Source: Termitomyces sp. T153
Taxonomy: Eukaryota > Basidiomycota > Agaricomycetes > Agaricales > Lyophyllaceae
Reading direction: 5' to 3'
Assembly: GCA_018296165.2 (NCBI GenBank)
Contig: JACKQL020000106.1
Coordinates: 1 to 64,000 of the forward strand
Length of the DNA stretch: 64,000 bases
Shown here: positions 19,040 to 31,472 of the stretch, piece by piece
Layout of the letters: the number at the start of each line of letters is the position of its first letter
How positions within the stretch are numbered: position 1 is the stretch's first letter
Translations under genes and position numbers: made by a program
Notes under the pieces: model-generated
The model's database searches: none
Seen by the model: only the letters and a program-made list of their open reading frames with translations
Told to the model about the DNA's origin: nothing

Positions 19040-22000
19040 AGAGTCACTGTAGGCCAAGATAGGGGCAAAGATGCAGGAAAGCTGGTGAGGATAAAGCCTT
19101 TATAGAAATGTCAGCAATGTTTTCTTCAGTGGGGACTCAGTGTAGAACTAGTTCATTAGACTGTACTCACTTGCAGAGGAAATGGTATTCAATGTCCACA
19201 TGTTTTACATGGGCATGGAGAAGGTGGTCCTCAGACAGTGCAATTGTGGAGTCATTGTCACAGAACATTCAAGTAGGTTGCAGTGTGAAATCATGGCCTA
19301 TGCTTTTCATCAAGGCCCTGAGCCATATGCACTCTTGGGCACTCTCAAAGATCACCATATATTCTGCTTTGCATGATGAGGCCACTATGGTTTGTTGCTT
19401 CCTAAATGCCCACAATATTGCCCTTGATCCAAGGTTTCAGGTAAAACTTCCAATGCTTTGCCAAGTGTTAGGGCAGCTTGCCCAGTCAGAGTCAGTGAAA
19501 CCCATTAGCTGTATGTTGTCATCTGTGCCCCCAAGACATAGTTGTAAATCACAAGTCCCTTTTAGATATTCTCCTAAGCAGATGGTGGCATTTCAGTGCA
19601 GATTAGCATAGGAATTGAGGTACTGTGTCAGTTGCTGTATGCCAAATGCAATGTCTGGGTGTGTTGATATGGCAAGATACAGGAGGCAGCCAACTAGCTG
19701 GCAATAAGGTGTGCATTCTAGTGGTTTCTGCTCCTCTTGGGGGAGGGTGTTCCAATTAATTTGTTGCAGCTTAGAGTTTGGGTTCATTGGTAAGGAAAGT
19801 GGTGTGGCATTCTTTTGCCTGAATTGATGGATTATCTTGTCTATGAGTGCAGTTTGGGATAGTTTTACTAGTTTGTTGGGGCAGTCCCACTGTACTGCAA
19901 TGCCAACAATGAAACATGGTGTGCCTAGGTCAGAGATAGTCCAGACTTGACACATCTGGTCCTTGAATTGCTCATTCTCTTCTTTAGTGCTTGAAATTGA
20001 CAAGAAATCATCTACATGAAGAGCTGCAATGATTGAGCCTTGGTCAGTAACTTGATGGTAGATGCAGGATTCACACAATAAGTGCTGGAATCCCCAGGCT
20101 GCCATGTTTTCATTTACAGTCTTGTTCCAGATCCTTCTAGCCTGTTTCATGCTGTAAAGGCCCCATACCAGCATCCAAACCCAGTCCTTTGTTCCTTTTT
20201 CCTCAAATCCTTTGGGTTGTTTCATATACTGGATCTTGTCTTCAGGGAGGACTCCATACAGAAAGGTGGTTTTGATGTCAATCTGGGTTGTGTCCCAGCT
20301 CTTAACTGCTGTGAGGTGGAGCAAAATCCACCATGATTCCATGTGTGCCATGGATGAGGTTGTTTTAGTGTACTCATGTCTATGAATTTGTTCATATCCT
20401 TGGAAAAATAGTCTGACCTTAAATTGAACTGCATTACCATGTTCATTGTGTTTGATTTTAAAAACTGGTTGGCCAGTCCTGATCTTCTGGCCTACTGGCA
20501 CTATGGATTGAGGACCAGCTGGTATATTCCCATTTCTCAAAGCAAATTTAGCTCTTCCTAATATGCTGTCTCCTATCTGTCTGCATCAGCTAAGAGTTTG
20601 GCCTCTGACCATGTATGTGGCTCATTGCTTATATTTGGTGCTAGCAGATCATTTTGTACATCCTGAACAGCCATTAGTAACTGTTCAATTTCCTCAACTG
20701 ACAAAATGTGGGCAAGATTGGGTATACCTAGGCCCTGATTGAGGTCCACAGTTCCCTGATTAGCTGCCTGTGGTCCCTAGTCTGGCATTCTGTTGGCTAT
20801 TCACTGTGCTCTAATGTGTTTGCCTGCAGCAATGGATTCCTGCATGGCCCTTTCTACTCATGATGGTGGGGCTTCATCTGGCTTGGCCTTGTGAGTTGGT
20901 ATTGGTATGTGGCTAGAACATCTGAGTTGAGGAGGCTGTATTGTGTCTTGCTCAGATTTGCTGACAGGCTGGAGTTGGGAGGGGCATTGATGAGCTCCTC
21001 CTAAATCTAAGAGGAGGTCATTGTCAATGGTGGTTTGCCTGGGGGGCTGAGGATCAATTTGTTTGCTCAACAAGACATCTTTGGGAACTGTAGAAGCAGG
21101 TGGACATAGTTGCATTTTGTGACTTTTGTGGATTTTAACATGGTAAGTTTCATATATCTTCCCAGTCACTTTGTCATAACACTAATAAACTTTGGAATTT
21201 CATCCATATTCTATCAGTATGCATTTGATTGACCTGGCAAAGATTTTGGGATTGTGTTCTGCCAGGATTAACACAAAGGCTTTGCATCCAATTTCTTTCA
21301 TATACAAATAGTTTGGCTGTCAACCAGTCCATGCTTCATGAGGAGTAATGGGAGAATTGGTGCATTTGAGGGATTTGGTGAGCATTCTCTTATGAAGGTG
21401 TGAGGCTGTCATATAGAACTCATCCCACATGTTAGGTGGGCATCCAGCTGCAATCCACATTGCCTGCACTTTGCCCATTAATGTGCAGTGCATTTGTTCT
21501 ACATGGCCAATGTGTGCTGAAGTATATGCAGCCCCAAACTGTTGTTCTGTTCCTGGTGAGAGGAGCCATGCTCCCATTTTGTGTCCATCCAGTTCACCAT
21601 CATGCCCTGTTCTGTAGACACCTAGCTTCTCTTGTACCTCATTTTTCCTTGCCATCTGCCAGGAATTGAGGTGAGTGGGTGCCTCAGCCTTGCTCTGAAG
21701 CAGTATTGACCAGTTCTTGCTTGTGAAGTCATTAACAATGTTCATTATATATTTATAACCACTGTAAGATACAATAGCCTGCAGCCCAGTAAGGTCAACC
21801 CACACAATCTCTAATCTCTGTGTTGCTTTCCACCCCTCCTCCCACACCCTCAGTACTGCATTTTTTGTCTGCTTTCCAATAGTGCATGATTGACATTTGG
21901 GTGGTTTGGTAGACAGAATAGAGGGTGCACCTGGAATAATGCCAGATTTAGCCATATCAAAGACTGTTTGATAATTAGCATGCCCAAGGCAGCAGTGCCA

Positions 22001-22200
22001 AGTTTCTAGGTCAGGGGCATGCTGTGAAAGGAGTGCACAATGCTCAGTCAATGCTGAGTTGAGATTCAGAGAATAGAGTTGTTGGTTTGGGATGAGGGGA
22101 CCTTGCACTACAAGCACATGAGTGGACCTATTGACAATTTGTATGGATTCATTGTTGAACATAGAGTTGAGGCTGTAAGGGCAACCTCTGGAGGCTGTGG
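19040..22200 (-). pseudogene. Copia integrase, RT and RNase H (degenerate)
   Basis: On the minus strand, 21320-22162 is open and carries the GAG-pre-integrase zinc motif (CCLGHANYQTVFDMAKSG ... CQSCTIGKQ) and integrase core blocks (WVDLTGLQAIVSYSGYKYI, HIGHVEQMHCTLM). 20858-21169 is the variable linker. 19593-20540 is RT with IDIKTTFLYGVL, YMKQPKGFEE and the catalytic HVDDFLSI. RNase H follows at about 19090-19480 with stops. Stops between segments show it is dead. CpG is scarce throughout. Confidence 0.85.
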
Positions 22201-22614
22201 CTCAATCACACAGCTGGCAAAGGAAAATCCAAAGTCTATTCAGTACTGTATAGTGTCTACTGAAATAACTACTCACCTGGCAAAGGGAAATCCAAAGAGA
22301 ACAAGTCTGGGGATTCTCTAGGCCAGGTGTAATGCTTCAGAGGCTTCAGAAGCATGAGAAACAACTGTACAGTATGACAGAGAAAAAAGACAAAAGTGAT
22401 GTGTCAGCAATTGGTCAGCAGTTACATAAGCTGGTGGCAGTGTCAAAGGGGCCACACTTGTCTGAATTATTGACAGAGAACTAGTGCAGCCTGAGGGCTG
22501 AAACTAGGACCAATAGATAGGGAAAAGGAAGGAGAATAAAGGAAAAATATAGTGGAGCAAATCTGACAAGAACTGGAGAAGGAGAAGGGGAAACAAGTGG
22601 GATGTCCCCTAACA
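22201..22614 (-). repeat. Chromodomain-gypsy 3' LTR region
   Basis: The minus-strand LTR start is TGTTAGGGGACATCCC at 22614, directly after a purine run (minus-strand AGAGGGGGGGTGA, plus 22615-22627). The layout is the same as for the LTR at 4111. The far end is not certain; I see no clean TG...CA partner and place it near 22300. Two near-identical 21-bp segments (22211-22231 and 22278-22298) occur near the copia junction. Confidence 0.5.
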
Positions 22615-25600
22615 TCACCCCCCCTCTAGAATGTGGTGCCTCAACATACTGGGTAGAAGAAGTCATGAATTGCCTGATCAGCTGGTGAAATAGAGTAGAT
22701 GCCTCAAATAGCTTTTGGGGCATTGGTATGCCTATGGTAGAAGTCCTAGACCAAGCCTGATGCATGAACATTAGCCTGTAGTTCCCAAGAGATGTCCTCA
22801 ATGCCATATCCCTTCCATTTTATCTTGAACTGCAACTTTCCTTAGAATACCCTGCTGTTCAAGATTTCCTCCACCTCATACTCCTCCTCATCATTGATCA
22901 GGACTGGCAGTGGGGGTGGCTTAGGGTGATGGCCTGGGATTGGATCCTTTGGAGCTGGAAATAACTTGACCACATTGAAGACTGGGTGCAGTTGGCAGAG
23001 ATCTGCTGGGAGTTTAAGTCAGTATGCCAAAGGCCCTACCTTCTTCTCCACTGTAAAGGGGCCAAGATGACGATGTGACAGCTTCAGGGATGGCCTTGTT
23101 GTCTTAATGTCCAAGCTATCCAAGCACACATGGTCCCCAAGCTTATAAACTGGAGCAGGTGTTCATCTGTGATCATAGTACCATGCCATGTCTTCCTTGG
23201 CCTTCACCAATGCAGCTTTTGCCTCCTCCTGTGCCCTTCTCATCTAATTCACAAACTCATTGATGGAGTCATTCTCTGAGGGGTGTGCCTGAGGTTCAAA
23301 TCCCATGCAAGAGTGCCTGCCAGTGTCCAGAAAGAATGGAGTCATCTGCATAGAAGAGTGAATGTGGTTGTTGTATTGGAATTCTGCATCTGGCAGCAGT
23401 TCATCCCAGTTATTCTGCCTTTCATTACAAAACAGGTGGAGATACTGTTCCAGTTCCTGGTTAACATGTTCTGTCTGCCCATCTGACTGAGGATGATAGG
23501 CCATAGTGGTATGGAGCTTCACACCTCGCAGGCAATACAGTTCTCAAGTGAATTTTGCCACAAACTGGGGGCCCTGGTCCAAGACATACCCATCTGACAG
23601 ACTCTGGAGTTTCCAGACATTTTTCCAGTACAGGCTGGCTGCTCCTAAGGCAGAGCATGTGGTGTGGGTAGGTATGAAGTGAGCCTGTTTGCTGTAGAGG
23701 TCCACCACTACCATCATAGCATTGTACCCATGAGCATCTGGGAGTTCCACAATGAGATCCACTGATGCAACACTCCAGCAAGCAGCTAGAATAGGGAGCA
23801 GGTAGAGCTAGCCCATAGGTGCTTGGTGGCAAGGTTTGGTGCAGAGACAGAGGTCACAGGTGCTAGTGTAGGTGCTTATTTATATATTGGGAGATCTGTG
23901 GCCACCAATAGTTCTGGGATACCAGCTCCAGCATCTTCCACCTTCTAGGATGTCCAGCCACCCGAGAGTCATGATGTTGTTTTACAATGTGCCAGCAAAG
24001 TTCTGGAATGTTAGGCACATAAATGCATCCTCTGAAGGTCAACAGCCCATCCTGAAGACTCCACTCATCAGCATGCACTGACTTGACTCCACTTGCCCAT
24101 TAAGCTTGTAGGGCCTGTGCAGCCTGGATGACTGCATCCTCCTGTGCACCCTCCCAGTTCCCTCTTTGGATGTCCCTCAGGATGTTTGCCTCATCTCCTT
24201 GAGCCACAATCCCTTCTAGCACATGGATGGCAAAGAGCTTTAGCTTGAGGAGGACAATGTTGTCATTATCTCCTGCTCCTGTGCCATGGTCAGCCCACCT
24301 GGACAGTGTGTCTGGTTTGCTGATGCTCCATCCTGGTTTGTAGTGCAATGAGAAGTCAAAGTTGGCCAGATACAGAGACCACTGAGCTTGATGTTGATTG
24401 AGTTTCTTAGCAGAACAGAAGTACTCCAGATTCTTGTGGTCTGTCCAGACTTCAAACTTATGCTGTGTACTCTTGAGGAAATGCCACCATTCTTCAAAGG
24501 ACTGGATAATTGCCAGCATCTCCTTGTCATGGATCTCATAGTTCCATTCCACCACATTAAGGCTTTTGGAGTAGAAGGCTACTGGATGCCATTTGCCATC
24601 CTCTTTTGACTGCTGGAAGAGGACTGCCCTTGTAGTAAAGTCTGAGCTATCTCCTTCCACATGGAATGAAGAGTCATTGTCAGGGAACAGGAGGACTGGC
24701 TTTGAGGTCACAGATTGCTTGAGGGCATCAAAGACAGCTTTCTGTGGAGGCTCCCACTGCCATGCAGTATCCTTAACTGTGAGGTCAAAGAGGGGACATG
24801 CATGGTGGGAGAAATCCTGTATGAACCTCCAATAGAAATTGACAAACCCAAGAAAAGCCTGAACTTCCTTCTTGTTCCTTAGCTCAGGCCACTCTGCTAC
24901 CCCTGCCACTTTAATGGGTCCATCTCAGCTGTTCCATGCAAAATGATCAAACCCAGGTACTCCACTTTAGTCTGTTCAAATTCACACTTCTCAGGCTTTA
25001 AATAGAGCTAGTGTTGGCAGAGGCATTCTAAGACAATGCGCATGACCCAGCAATGCTCCTCCAGAGTTTTTGTGTAGATGAGGATATCATCAAGATACAT
25101 GCAGACAACACCTTCCACAATCAGATCACAGGAAATGTTGTTTATCATAGTCTGGAAGGTGGCTGGGCTATTGGTGAGACCAAAGAACACCACCAGAGGT
25201 TCAAAGAGTCCACAATTAGTTTGGAATGCTGCCTTCCACTCATCTCCTTCTTTGATACATACATTGTTGTAGCCCCAGCAGACATCCAACTTCATGAAGT
25301 AGCATGCACCTTGAAGGTTGTTGACAAGTTCTGAGATGAGTGGCAAAGAATAGTGGTTCTTCACTGTCATCACATTCAGAACACAATAATCCTGAACTAG
25401 ACAAAGAGACCCATCCTTCTTCTTAATAAAGAAGACTGGGGAGGCCATTGGAGACTTGGAGGGTCATATTTGTCCTGAGCTAAGATTCTCCTGCAAGAAA
25501 GCATCCAGCTTGTCCTGTTCACAGGGTGCAAGTGGATAGACCTTGCAGCTGGAGGGCTCTGCATCTGGTATCAGCTCAATTGCATGATCCCACTGCTTGC

Positions 25601-26734
25601 ACTCTGGAAGTGAATCAAAGGAGGCCTTGGAGAATACATCCTCAAAGTCATGGAGGTAATTGGGAACAGAGCTATAGAAAGGCTTGGGTTGTGAGTTTGC
25701 CACAAATGCCTCAGCCAGATGCTGAGAAGTAGTCTGACTGGCTTGAGTCTCTGCCACTGTAGGAGGGGGGCAGAGGATTGTAGCATAGATCTGATCACCC
25801 ACCTCTATGGTCTCATCTGGGGGCCCTGCATCTAGAGTACAGGTCCATTCTCCTTCACCTTCCTCTTCCTCTGAAGATTCACACCTAACACTTCAGACAT
25901 CCTTGTAGAGGGCCTCTCTATGAGGGAATGCCAGAGGGGAGGGACTCAGGAGGTTGAGATCAGCATAAGGGAGATGCCCAGCATGACAGGCACATACAGC
26001 AGCACACTCACAAACCTTGGCTCTCTGCTCCTTACAGGCTTCTTCTGCACAGGTAATGCAGCAATGTGGGCAATGACTCATCTTCACCTCACCCTTAGTC
26101 CAGTCAATCTCTGGGTTGTGTTCACATAGCCAGGTGAACCCCAAGATCATGTCTTGCTTTCCCAAACTAGTGATGGCAAAAGTGGCTCACTCTGAGTGGT
26201 CTTGGTAGTGGAGGACCAGGTCCACCATGGAGCAAATAGAGCCAGCTTCATTGAGCATGCCATCAACATTGTATACAGGAATAGGATGGGAAAGGGAGCA
26301 AGTGGTCAGGTGGTGTCATTGCACATAGTCAGTGTTGAGGAAGAGGCCTGTTGCACCACTGTCAAGGAGGGCAACCACACTTCAGATCTGCTGGGTGTCC
26401 ATCATCTCAATTTCCACCTGTAGCTTCAGGGAGTTGGTAGAAGGGGTAGAAGCAACAACATAACAATGGGGGAGGCAGCATTCCCATGCAGGGATCTGAA
26501 GGCTGGGCTAGGGGGTGTGTTTCCAGCTGAGACTTTAGCTGGAGAGGGAGTTTGTATGTCTGAGGAGGAGCTTATTGTTTCAGGCATAGTATCAACAATG
26601 GCAACAGATATATTTGATTCTATGGACAGGGGGGTGAAATGATTAGTACTGGGCAATGGGGGCATACTGGTCATCCATTGCCCTTTGAAAAATCCTCAGA
26701 CTCTGTAGGAACCTCCTCCAATACATTGTGACAT
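22300..26734 (-). mobile_element. Chromodomain Ty3/gypsy element (chromovirus), 5'-truncated
   Basis: Minus-strand order is the gag C-terminal part, protease, RT, RNase H, integrase, chromodomain and LTR. The 5' LTR and most of gag are missing. It lies inside the copia element between its protease and integrase. Frames are broken by scattered stops. The chromodomain identifies it as a chromovirus. Confidence 0.8.
22640..26674 (-). pseudogene. Chromovirus gag-pol polyprotein (degenerate)
   Basis: Recognisable minus-strand parts are: protease at about 26330-26380 (VALLDSGATGLFLNTDYV, catalytic DSG intact) and its ILGFTWLCEHNPEIDW block at 26090-26165; RT at 25008-25448 with [10 protein letters not shown] and the catalytic YLDDILIY box; RNase H/tether at 24100-24909 (GYVNFYWRF-like FVNFYWRFIQDFSHH, WTDHKNLEYF, PDTLSRW); integrase zinc and core at 23244-24078 (HPRRWKMLELVSQNYWWP, DQGPQFVAKF, HPQSDGQTEHVNQELEQYL); chromodomain at about 22745-22915 (EEEYEVEEILNSRVF, stop, KIKWKGYG). 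Individual domains are long open blocks, but stops separate them. Confidence 0.85.
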
Positions 26735-26828
26735 GTAAGCAGATATTTCCAACACCAATCACTGCCACTGAAGACCCTCCCAGTCCTTTTACAGTGTGGG
26801 GTGTATCAGCATTGGATCCATGCAAAAA
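26735..26828 (-). pseudogene. Copia protease fragment
   Basis: A short minus-strand block with VKGLGGSSVAVIGVGNICLHV resembles the region after the active site of copia proteases. It lies exactly between the truncated gypsy ORF and the chromovirus. This is the piece expected if one copia was hit by two separate elements. The catalytic triad itself is not present here. Confidence 0.55.
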
Positions 26829-28890
26829 CTGGGGTTCTTCAATAGCAAAAGTCAGTAAAATATCTTTGAAAATGTTGCTGGAGTCCTGTACTGTGTTGGC
26901 ACTAGTGCCTACAAGTCATTTGGGTGTAACTGCTGTCCTAAATTGATTTCTGATGTCCTGGGATACAGAGCAAAGTTTGCCAACTGATACTGTGACCTTG
27001 GTACTTAAAACCTGTTCAAAGACTACTTTGGACTGCTCAATGTCATAAATGGGTGGCATAGTTTGATATGTGCTGTTGTTAGGTCTATTGAGAGCAGCAA
27101 AATTCCTGTTAGCAGGAGGGGTATAGCAACCAGGAATGCTAGCAAATGGGTGGATGGGAGGCTGAGCAGTGGATTTCTTAGCAATGGGTGGTTGTTCATT
27201 AGCAACAGTATGTTCAGGTGCTTTGCCTTTGTCTGTAGGCTCAGTGGCAGAAGCTGGAGTAGAATCAGAAGGTGATGAAGTTGCTGAGATATTGCTAGTT
27301 GAGGGTGCTGCCTTGGGGGTATTGTTTGCTGGTTGATATGCCACACAGAGAACTTGTACACTGTCAAACTTTTTGCTAGATTGCCTGAGTGCAAAGAGTT
27401 TGCATTCCATCACCTTGATCCATTCTTCCTTGCTTAGTGCTTGGCCCATAGCAACATCCTGTTGCATTACCTCATGGATTAGCTACTGCTGCATAGCCAC
27501 CTGGTCTGGGTCTGGGTTAGCATTGGAAGAGAGTCTGCTGGTAACAATTTGTCCTGAGTTAAGCCTGTGCCATTCCTCAATGCATTCTATATATAGTCAC
27601 TTGCTGAAATAGTTGAGGATCATAGCACCAGATGGTAGAATGATCTTGCCTTCAGTGTTGTGACAGATCTTACCCTGTTGGATCATTTGCTCTAATTTCA
27701 TACAAGTACCTTGGACCATGGTGTGACCTGTTTCACCACAAAAGTGGCAAGTGCTATTGGTGAACTGTTGATGAGGTTGAGTATTACCATTGGTTAAGAG
27801 GGCTTCCAGACATTCCAAGGTGCTGATGATTGCTGTGGTTGTTGCTAATTCCAAAGTTTCCCACATAGTCATAGGCAATAGGGGAGCAGGTGCATTAACA
27901 ATTGGCAATGAAGAAGAAGTACCACTGGTGCCATTGCTGGTCTTGGTCATAGAGGTATCTGTGCCCTTTAAAACCCACTTGGCACCTTCAAAGACTTGAT
28001 TGACATCATATGGGTCCTCAGGATGGTGGTCAGGAAGAGTGATTTTGAGACAGTGAATGATTTTGGACCATAGCAATGTAGGGATACCTTGTTGGAATAG
28101 GCAACATTCCTTGTTGCAGTATAGTTTGCTGTTAGTAAGTAACCATCTAGCAATACATTGGAAATCCTGGTAATAGTTAGAGAACCTGCCCAAAGTTGCT
28201 AACCCACTGTTAAAAGTCTGATTGACAAGTCATTCCAGGTTGCCAAGGTTATAACAAGTGCTAGCATCAGTGCCAGGGTACAACCTGAGCACTGCCACCT
28301 TCCATTCCTGGTAAGTGTAAGGTCAGGGAGTGTTGTCACCAATGACAATATTGTCACCAAATTCAGATAAGCCAAGCCAGGTTTCCACCATGTTATAAGA
28401 GATGTATCAAGATGTGTACTCCTTCTTCTGGGTGTCATCAGTGATGCTGCAGTCAGCAAAAAGGTATTCCAGTTCCTTAAAGTATTGGGGGAGTTCCCTT
28501 GAGTGACTCTCATCCCATTTAGGCACAGTAGTATCATTGTGCAGCAGCATTCTAGCATGCCAAATGGTGGAGTCATTGTTCATATTAGCAATTGTCAAAA
28601 TCAGTAGTAGAAGAGGATTAACTGGCTGGTGGGAGTTAAAGGGGAAAGGGGTGTGTCAAGAAAACTTTTGATAAAGACACCTGAAAAATTGGCAAGGATC
28701 TTGCTGACATCACAAAGATTTCTAGCAATTTCAAGTTTGTTGGCAAGAGGTCAAGGATGGGTTGCTGTTGAAGAGTGCTGAGGGGTCAAAAAGGAAGACT
28801 GGAGTGATTCATTAAGGATTGTTAAGCAATGTTTCACTTGAGCTCTAGTTTCTGGTGGAATGGTTAACTTCCAATACCCTTGCAGTGGGC
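26829..28890 (-). pseudogene. Decayed copy of the young element's gag-protease ORF
   Basis: Minus-strand blocks align along the gag-protease frame at 6540-8645: the N-terminal segment near 28407-28598, the gag block with YDVNQVFEGAKWVLKGT, the zinc-knuckle CHFCGETGHTMVQGTC, and the linker through QDIRNQFRTAVTPK. Similarity ends near 26829, before the protease. Stops and frameshifts are present, and CGN arginine and TCG/GCG codons are replaced by TG/CA forms. The 3' part of the element, including pol and any antisense gene, is deleted. Confidence 0.9.
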
Positions 28891-28897
28891 TCCAAAA

Positions 28898-29995
28898 TGA
28901 TGTGCTCCTATGCTGCCTAGTGCTATGCAGGAAACCTAAAAAGAGAACTCAACACTAGTCACTGGATAGGGTAGCTGGCAGTAGAAAGTTAATAGTTGAG
29001 GGCAAGTCAGTAACCATCCCAGAGAACAAGAGCAAGAGCTGTATTGAGAGGTGTAGTGGAAATGGTTGCTATCCCTAGCCTAAGTTGCTAGTGACAGGAG
29101 GAAAAATGGATAAAGGCAGAAAGCATTGCTAAGACAAAAGTGAACTTTTAACAGTTGGTAGAGGAGTTAGGGAGGAGAATAGAAAAGGGAAGGATGGTGA
29201 TAAGGAGACTGAACAAAAAACAAATGTAAACTAGTCACTAGCCACAGTCACTAATGTCACTAAGTTGAGATAATGCAAAGGGCACCAGCCATTGGTACCA
29301 CACCAAGTTGGAGTCAAAGTTGGCAATACTTGTAGCTAAGTCATTACCAATGGATAGTGAGGGAATAAAGCAAACAATAGAGGCAAAATTGAAATCTCAA
29401 GCTGGTAGGCTTAGAGATGAACAAGTTTAATTCAAGGGGAGTAAGTCCAATGGAATTCTATGATGTAGTGGCTATTTACAGGCAGTATTTATACTGTTCA
29501 AAAGTATAGTATGGGAAAGTAAGCAAATAATTCCCACTAGTGACAGCATCTGCCAAGTTGTTTATGGTTCATACAAGGCATCAATCTGTAACTAAGTGAA
29601 AAACTATAAGCAAAGTCTCCAAAGTGTAGATGCCACTCAAGTATGTTGATAAGCTCAACAAGAGGAATGGTAAGTAAAAAGGTATGTGTCTAGCAATATG
29701 TCCATATATGGGGGAAGAAAGCTGTTTGGTTGCCAAGGGGTTGCTAGGGTTGCTAATAATCATTGTTAAGAAAGGTCTCAGCCTTACTGTTCTAGACCCA
29801 AAATCCAGACTCCACATGATATTCCTCATGATTGGTAAGTCTTGTAGTCACTAAAGTCCTGTGCAAAGGCTATGTCAGTCCAGACCCTAGGCTAGGCCTC
29901 ACTTGCTGAGTGTCATGACTTGTGCCAAATTAAAGTTGTCAGCTGCTGCTAAGTCCGAAATGCCAAAATTGGTGCTCAGCAACAACTGGGTCTTA
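28898..29995 (-). repeat. CpG-depleted 5' LTR of the decayed relative
   Basis: It is an approximately 1.1-kb homologue of the LTR at 5408-6536. It begins TAAGACCCAG (for TGAGCCCCAG) at 29995 and ends GCACATCA at 28898, followed by the conserved primer-binding site. In the aligned stretch 6174-6213 versus about 29223-29262, all six CpG sites of the young LTR are TG or CA here. The upstream flank reads GTTGA on the minus strand. Confidence 0.9.
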
Positions 29996-31223
29996 TCAAC
30001 ATGATAGGGGAACATCCTGATTTGCCTGTTGGGGTGATGTCTGTGGCAAGTATTTTCTTTATGATCTCTCCTGCATATGTGTTCCAATCTACAGTTGTCT
30101 TCATCTCTTCAAATGTTGTGAAGCCTGTGTACTCCCAACACTTGGTGCTATGACTAGGGTTCTGTTCAGGAGGGTTGGCAATCCCAGCAAAGACAGCTGT
30201 TTCTGGTGGCAAAGGAAGCTGCCCAAGTTGGTTGGGGTCAATGTACCATAACTTCCTATCAAGACTAGTGATGGCAACAAAGGATTTTGCAGTGGCAATG
30301 GGATCATTCTTCTTGGATGCTTCTTGTGCTTCTTGTGCCTCAATGATGGTCTTGCTGGCCATCCCTCCTCCTTTTTGTATGCAGAATGATTTTGTGTGCC
30401 CCCTACACAGGCATTTGAGTGCAAAGCAGTTTTTGCAGCAGGTTGCACTTGGGCTGTGGTTGTCTCCTGGTAGATCTGTGCTGCAAGGCTTATCACCACC
30501 CCCTTTTGCACTCAAGGCTGTAGTGTGACTGGACTTTGCTTTGGCATTAAAGATGTTCTGTGCATTCTCCATGAGGAGACAAATGTCCATTGGGTTACAC
30601 AGTGAGCTCCAAGTGCTCTTGCTGATCAGGGTGGATACTGAGTTCTGGAGAGATTCGAAGAAGGGATCGTTAAGGCTGTTCAGTAATGCGATGCAGGTGA
30701 AAATATCTCTGTTAACTTTGCCAATATCAAATGCTTGTTGTACAATGTCTGCAATGTGACCTGCAGTGGTTGGGAGGGGCTCAGAAGTGGAGCAGTACAT
30801 GGAGAGCATCTCTTGCAGGCGGGCAATCTGTTTGATCTGTCCCTCCCTTTAGGCATGAGTCTTCAGGTCAGAGTAGCAATATGCAGCTCCCATATCTGTA
30901 ACCAAGTCATGGTGTTCAGCATTATCAAGAGCAGTTTCGATGAACATAATGGTGAGACGATTGTTTAGGCCCCAATTGGCATGCATGCAAGGTTTGTTGT
31001 CAGGACTGGGACAAGGCATGATGGTATCAAAGACGTGCGCATAGATGCCATTCAAGATTAGGGCATCCTTCAGCTTTTCAGACCACTGTGTGAAATTGCC
31101 ATTTGCGCAACTATATTTCTTGCCCTCCCATTTGTGGCATATGATGCATTCCGGGATGGACAGATTGGAGGCATCGGTTTGCATGATTGCAGATTTCGAT
31201 GATTCAGGGGATGTGGGAGCCAT
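29996..31223 (-). pseudogene. Copia gag, interrupted
   Basis: The start ATG at 31223 opens a 124-codon frame (MAPTSPESSKSAIMQT ...), with the CHKWEGKKYSCANGNFTQWSEKL block typical of copia gag. After a stop near 30849, the frame 29996-30809 continues with a helical gag domain and a Cys/His cluster (CCKNCFALKCLCRGHTKSFC) that acts as the zinc knuckle. It is cut at 29996 by the inserted gypsy LTR. Confidence 0.8.
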
Positions 31224-31472
31224 GGTGAGTGAGATTTATGAGGACAAGGTGCCAGCAATGAGGTGAAGGACAGAGAAATGAGGTGAAGGACAGAGAAATG
31301 AGGTGAAGGACAGAGAAATGAGGTGAAAGACAGAGAAAGTAGCACAAAGAGATAAGGTACGCAACGCGGCGCGTGATGATGTCAGATCAGGGTAGACTGA
31401 GGATTCTATCCGAGTCTGATGCCTAGTGGTCAAAACTTTCAATGAAGTTTGTCGATCAGAAGACCCATAACC
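31224..31472 (-). other. Copia leader with primer-binding site and tandem repeat
   Basis: Directly after the LTR end the minus strand reads GGTTATGGGTC, which fits a copia primer-binding site. A 20-bp unit (GGTGAAGGACAGAGAAATGA on the plus strand) is repeated about four times at 31262-31340, the last copy with one change. The leader retains CpG sites (for example around 31360-31380), unlike the downstream copia parts. Confidence 0.65.

Noticed and set aside
31262..31340. Four near-identical 20-bp units
   Set aside because: Contiguous tandem repeat in a copia leader; no spacers, so not CRISPR, and no coding meaning.
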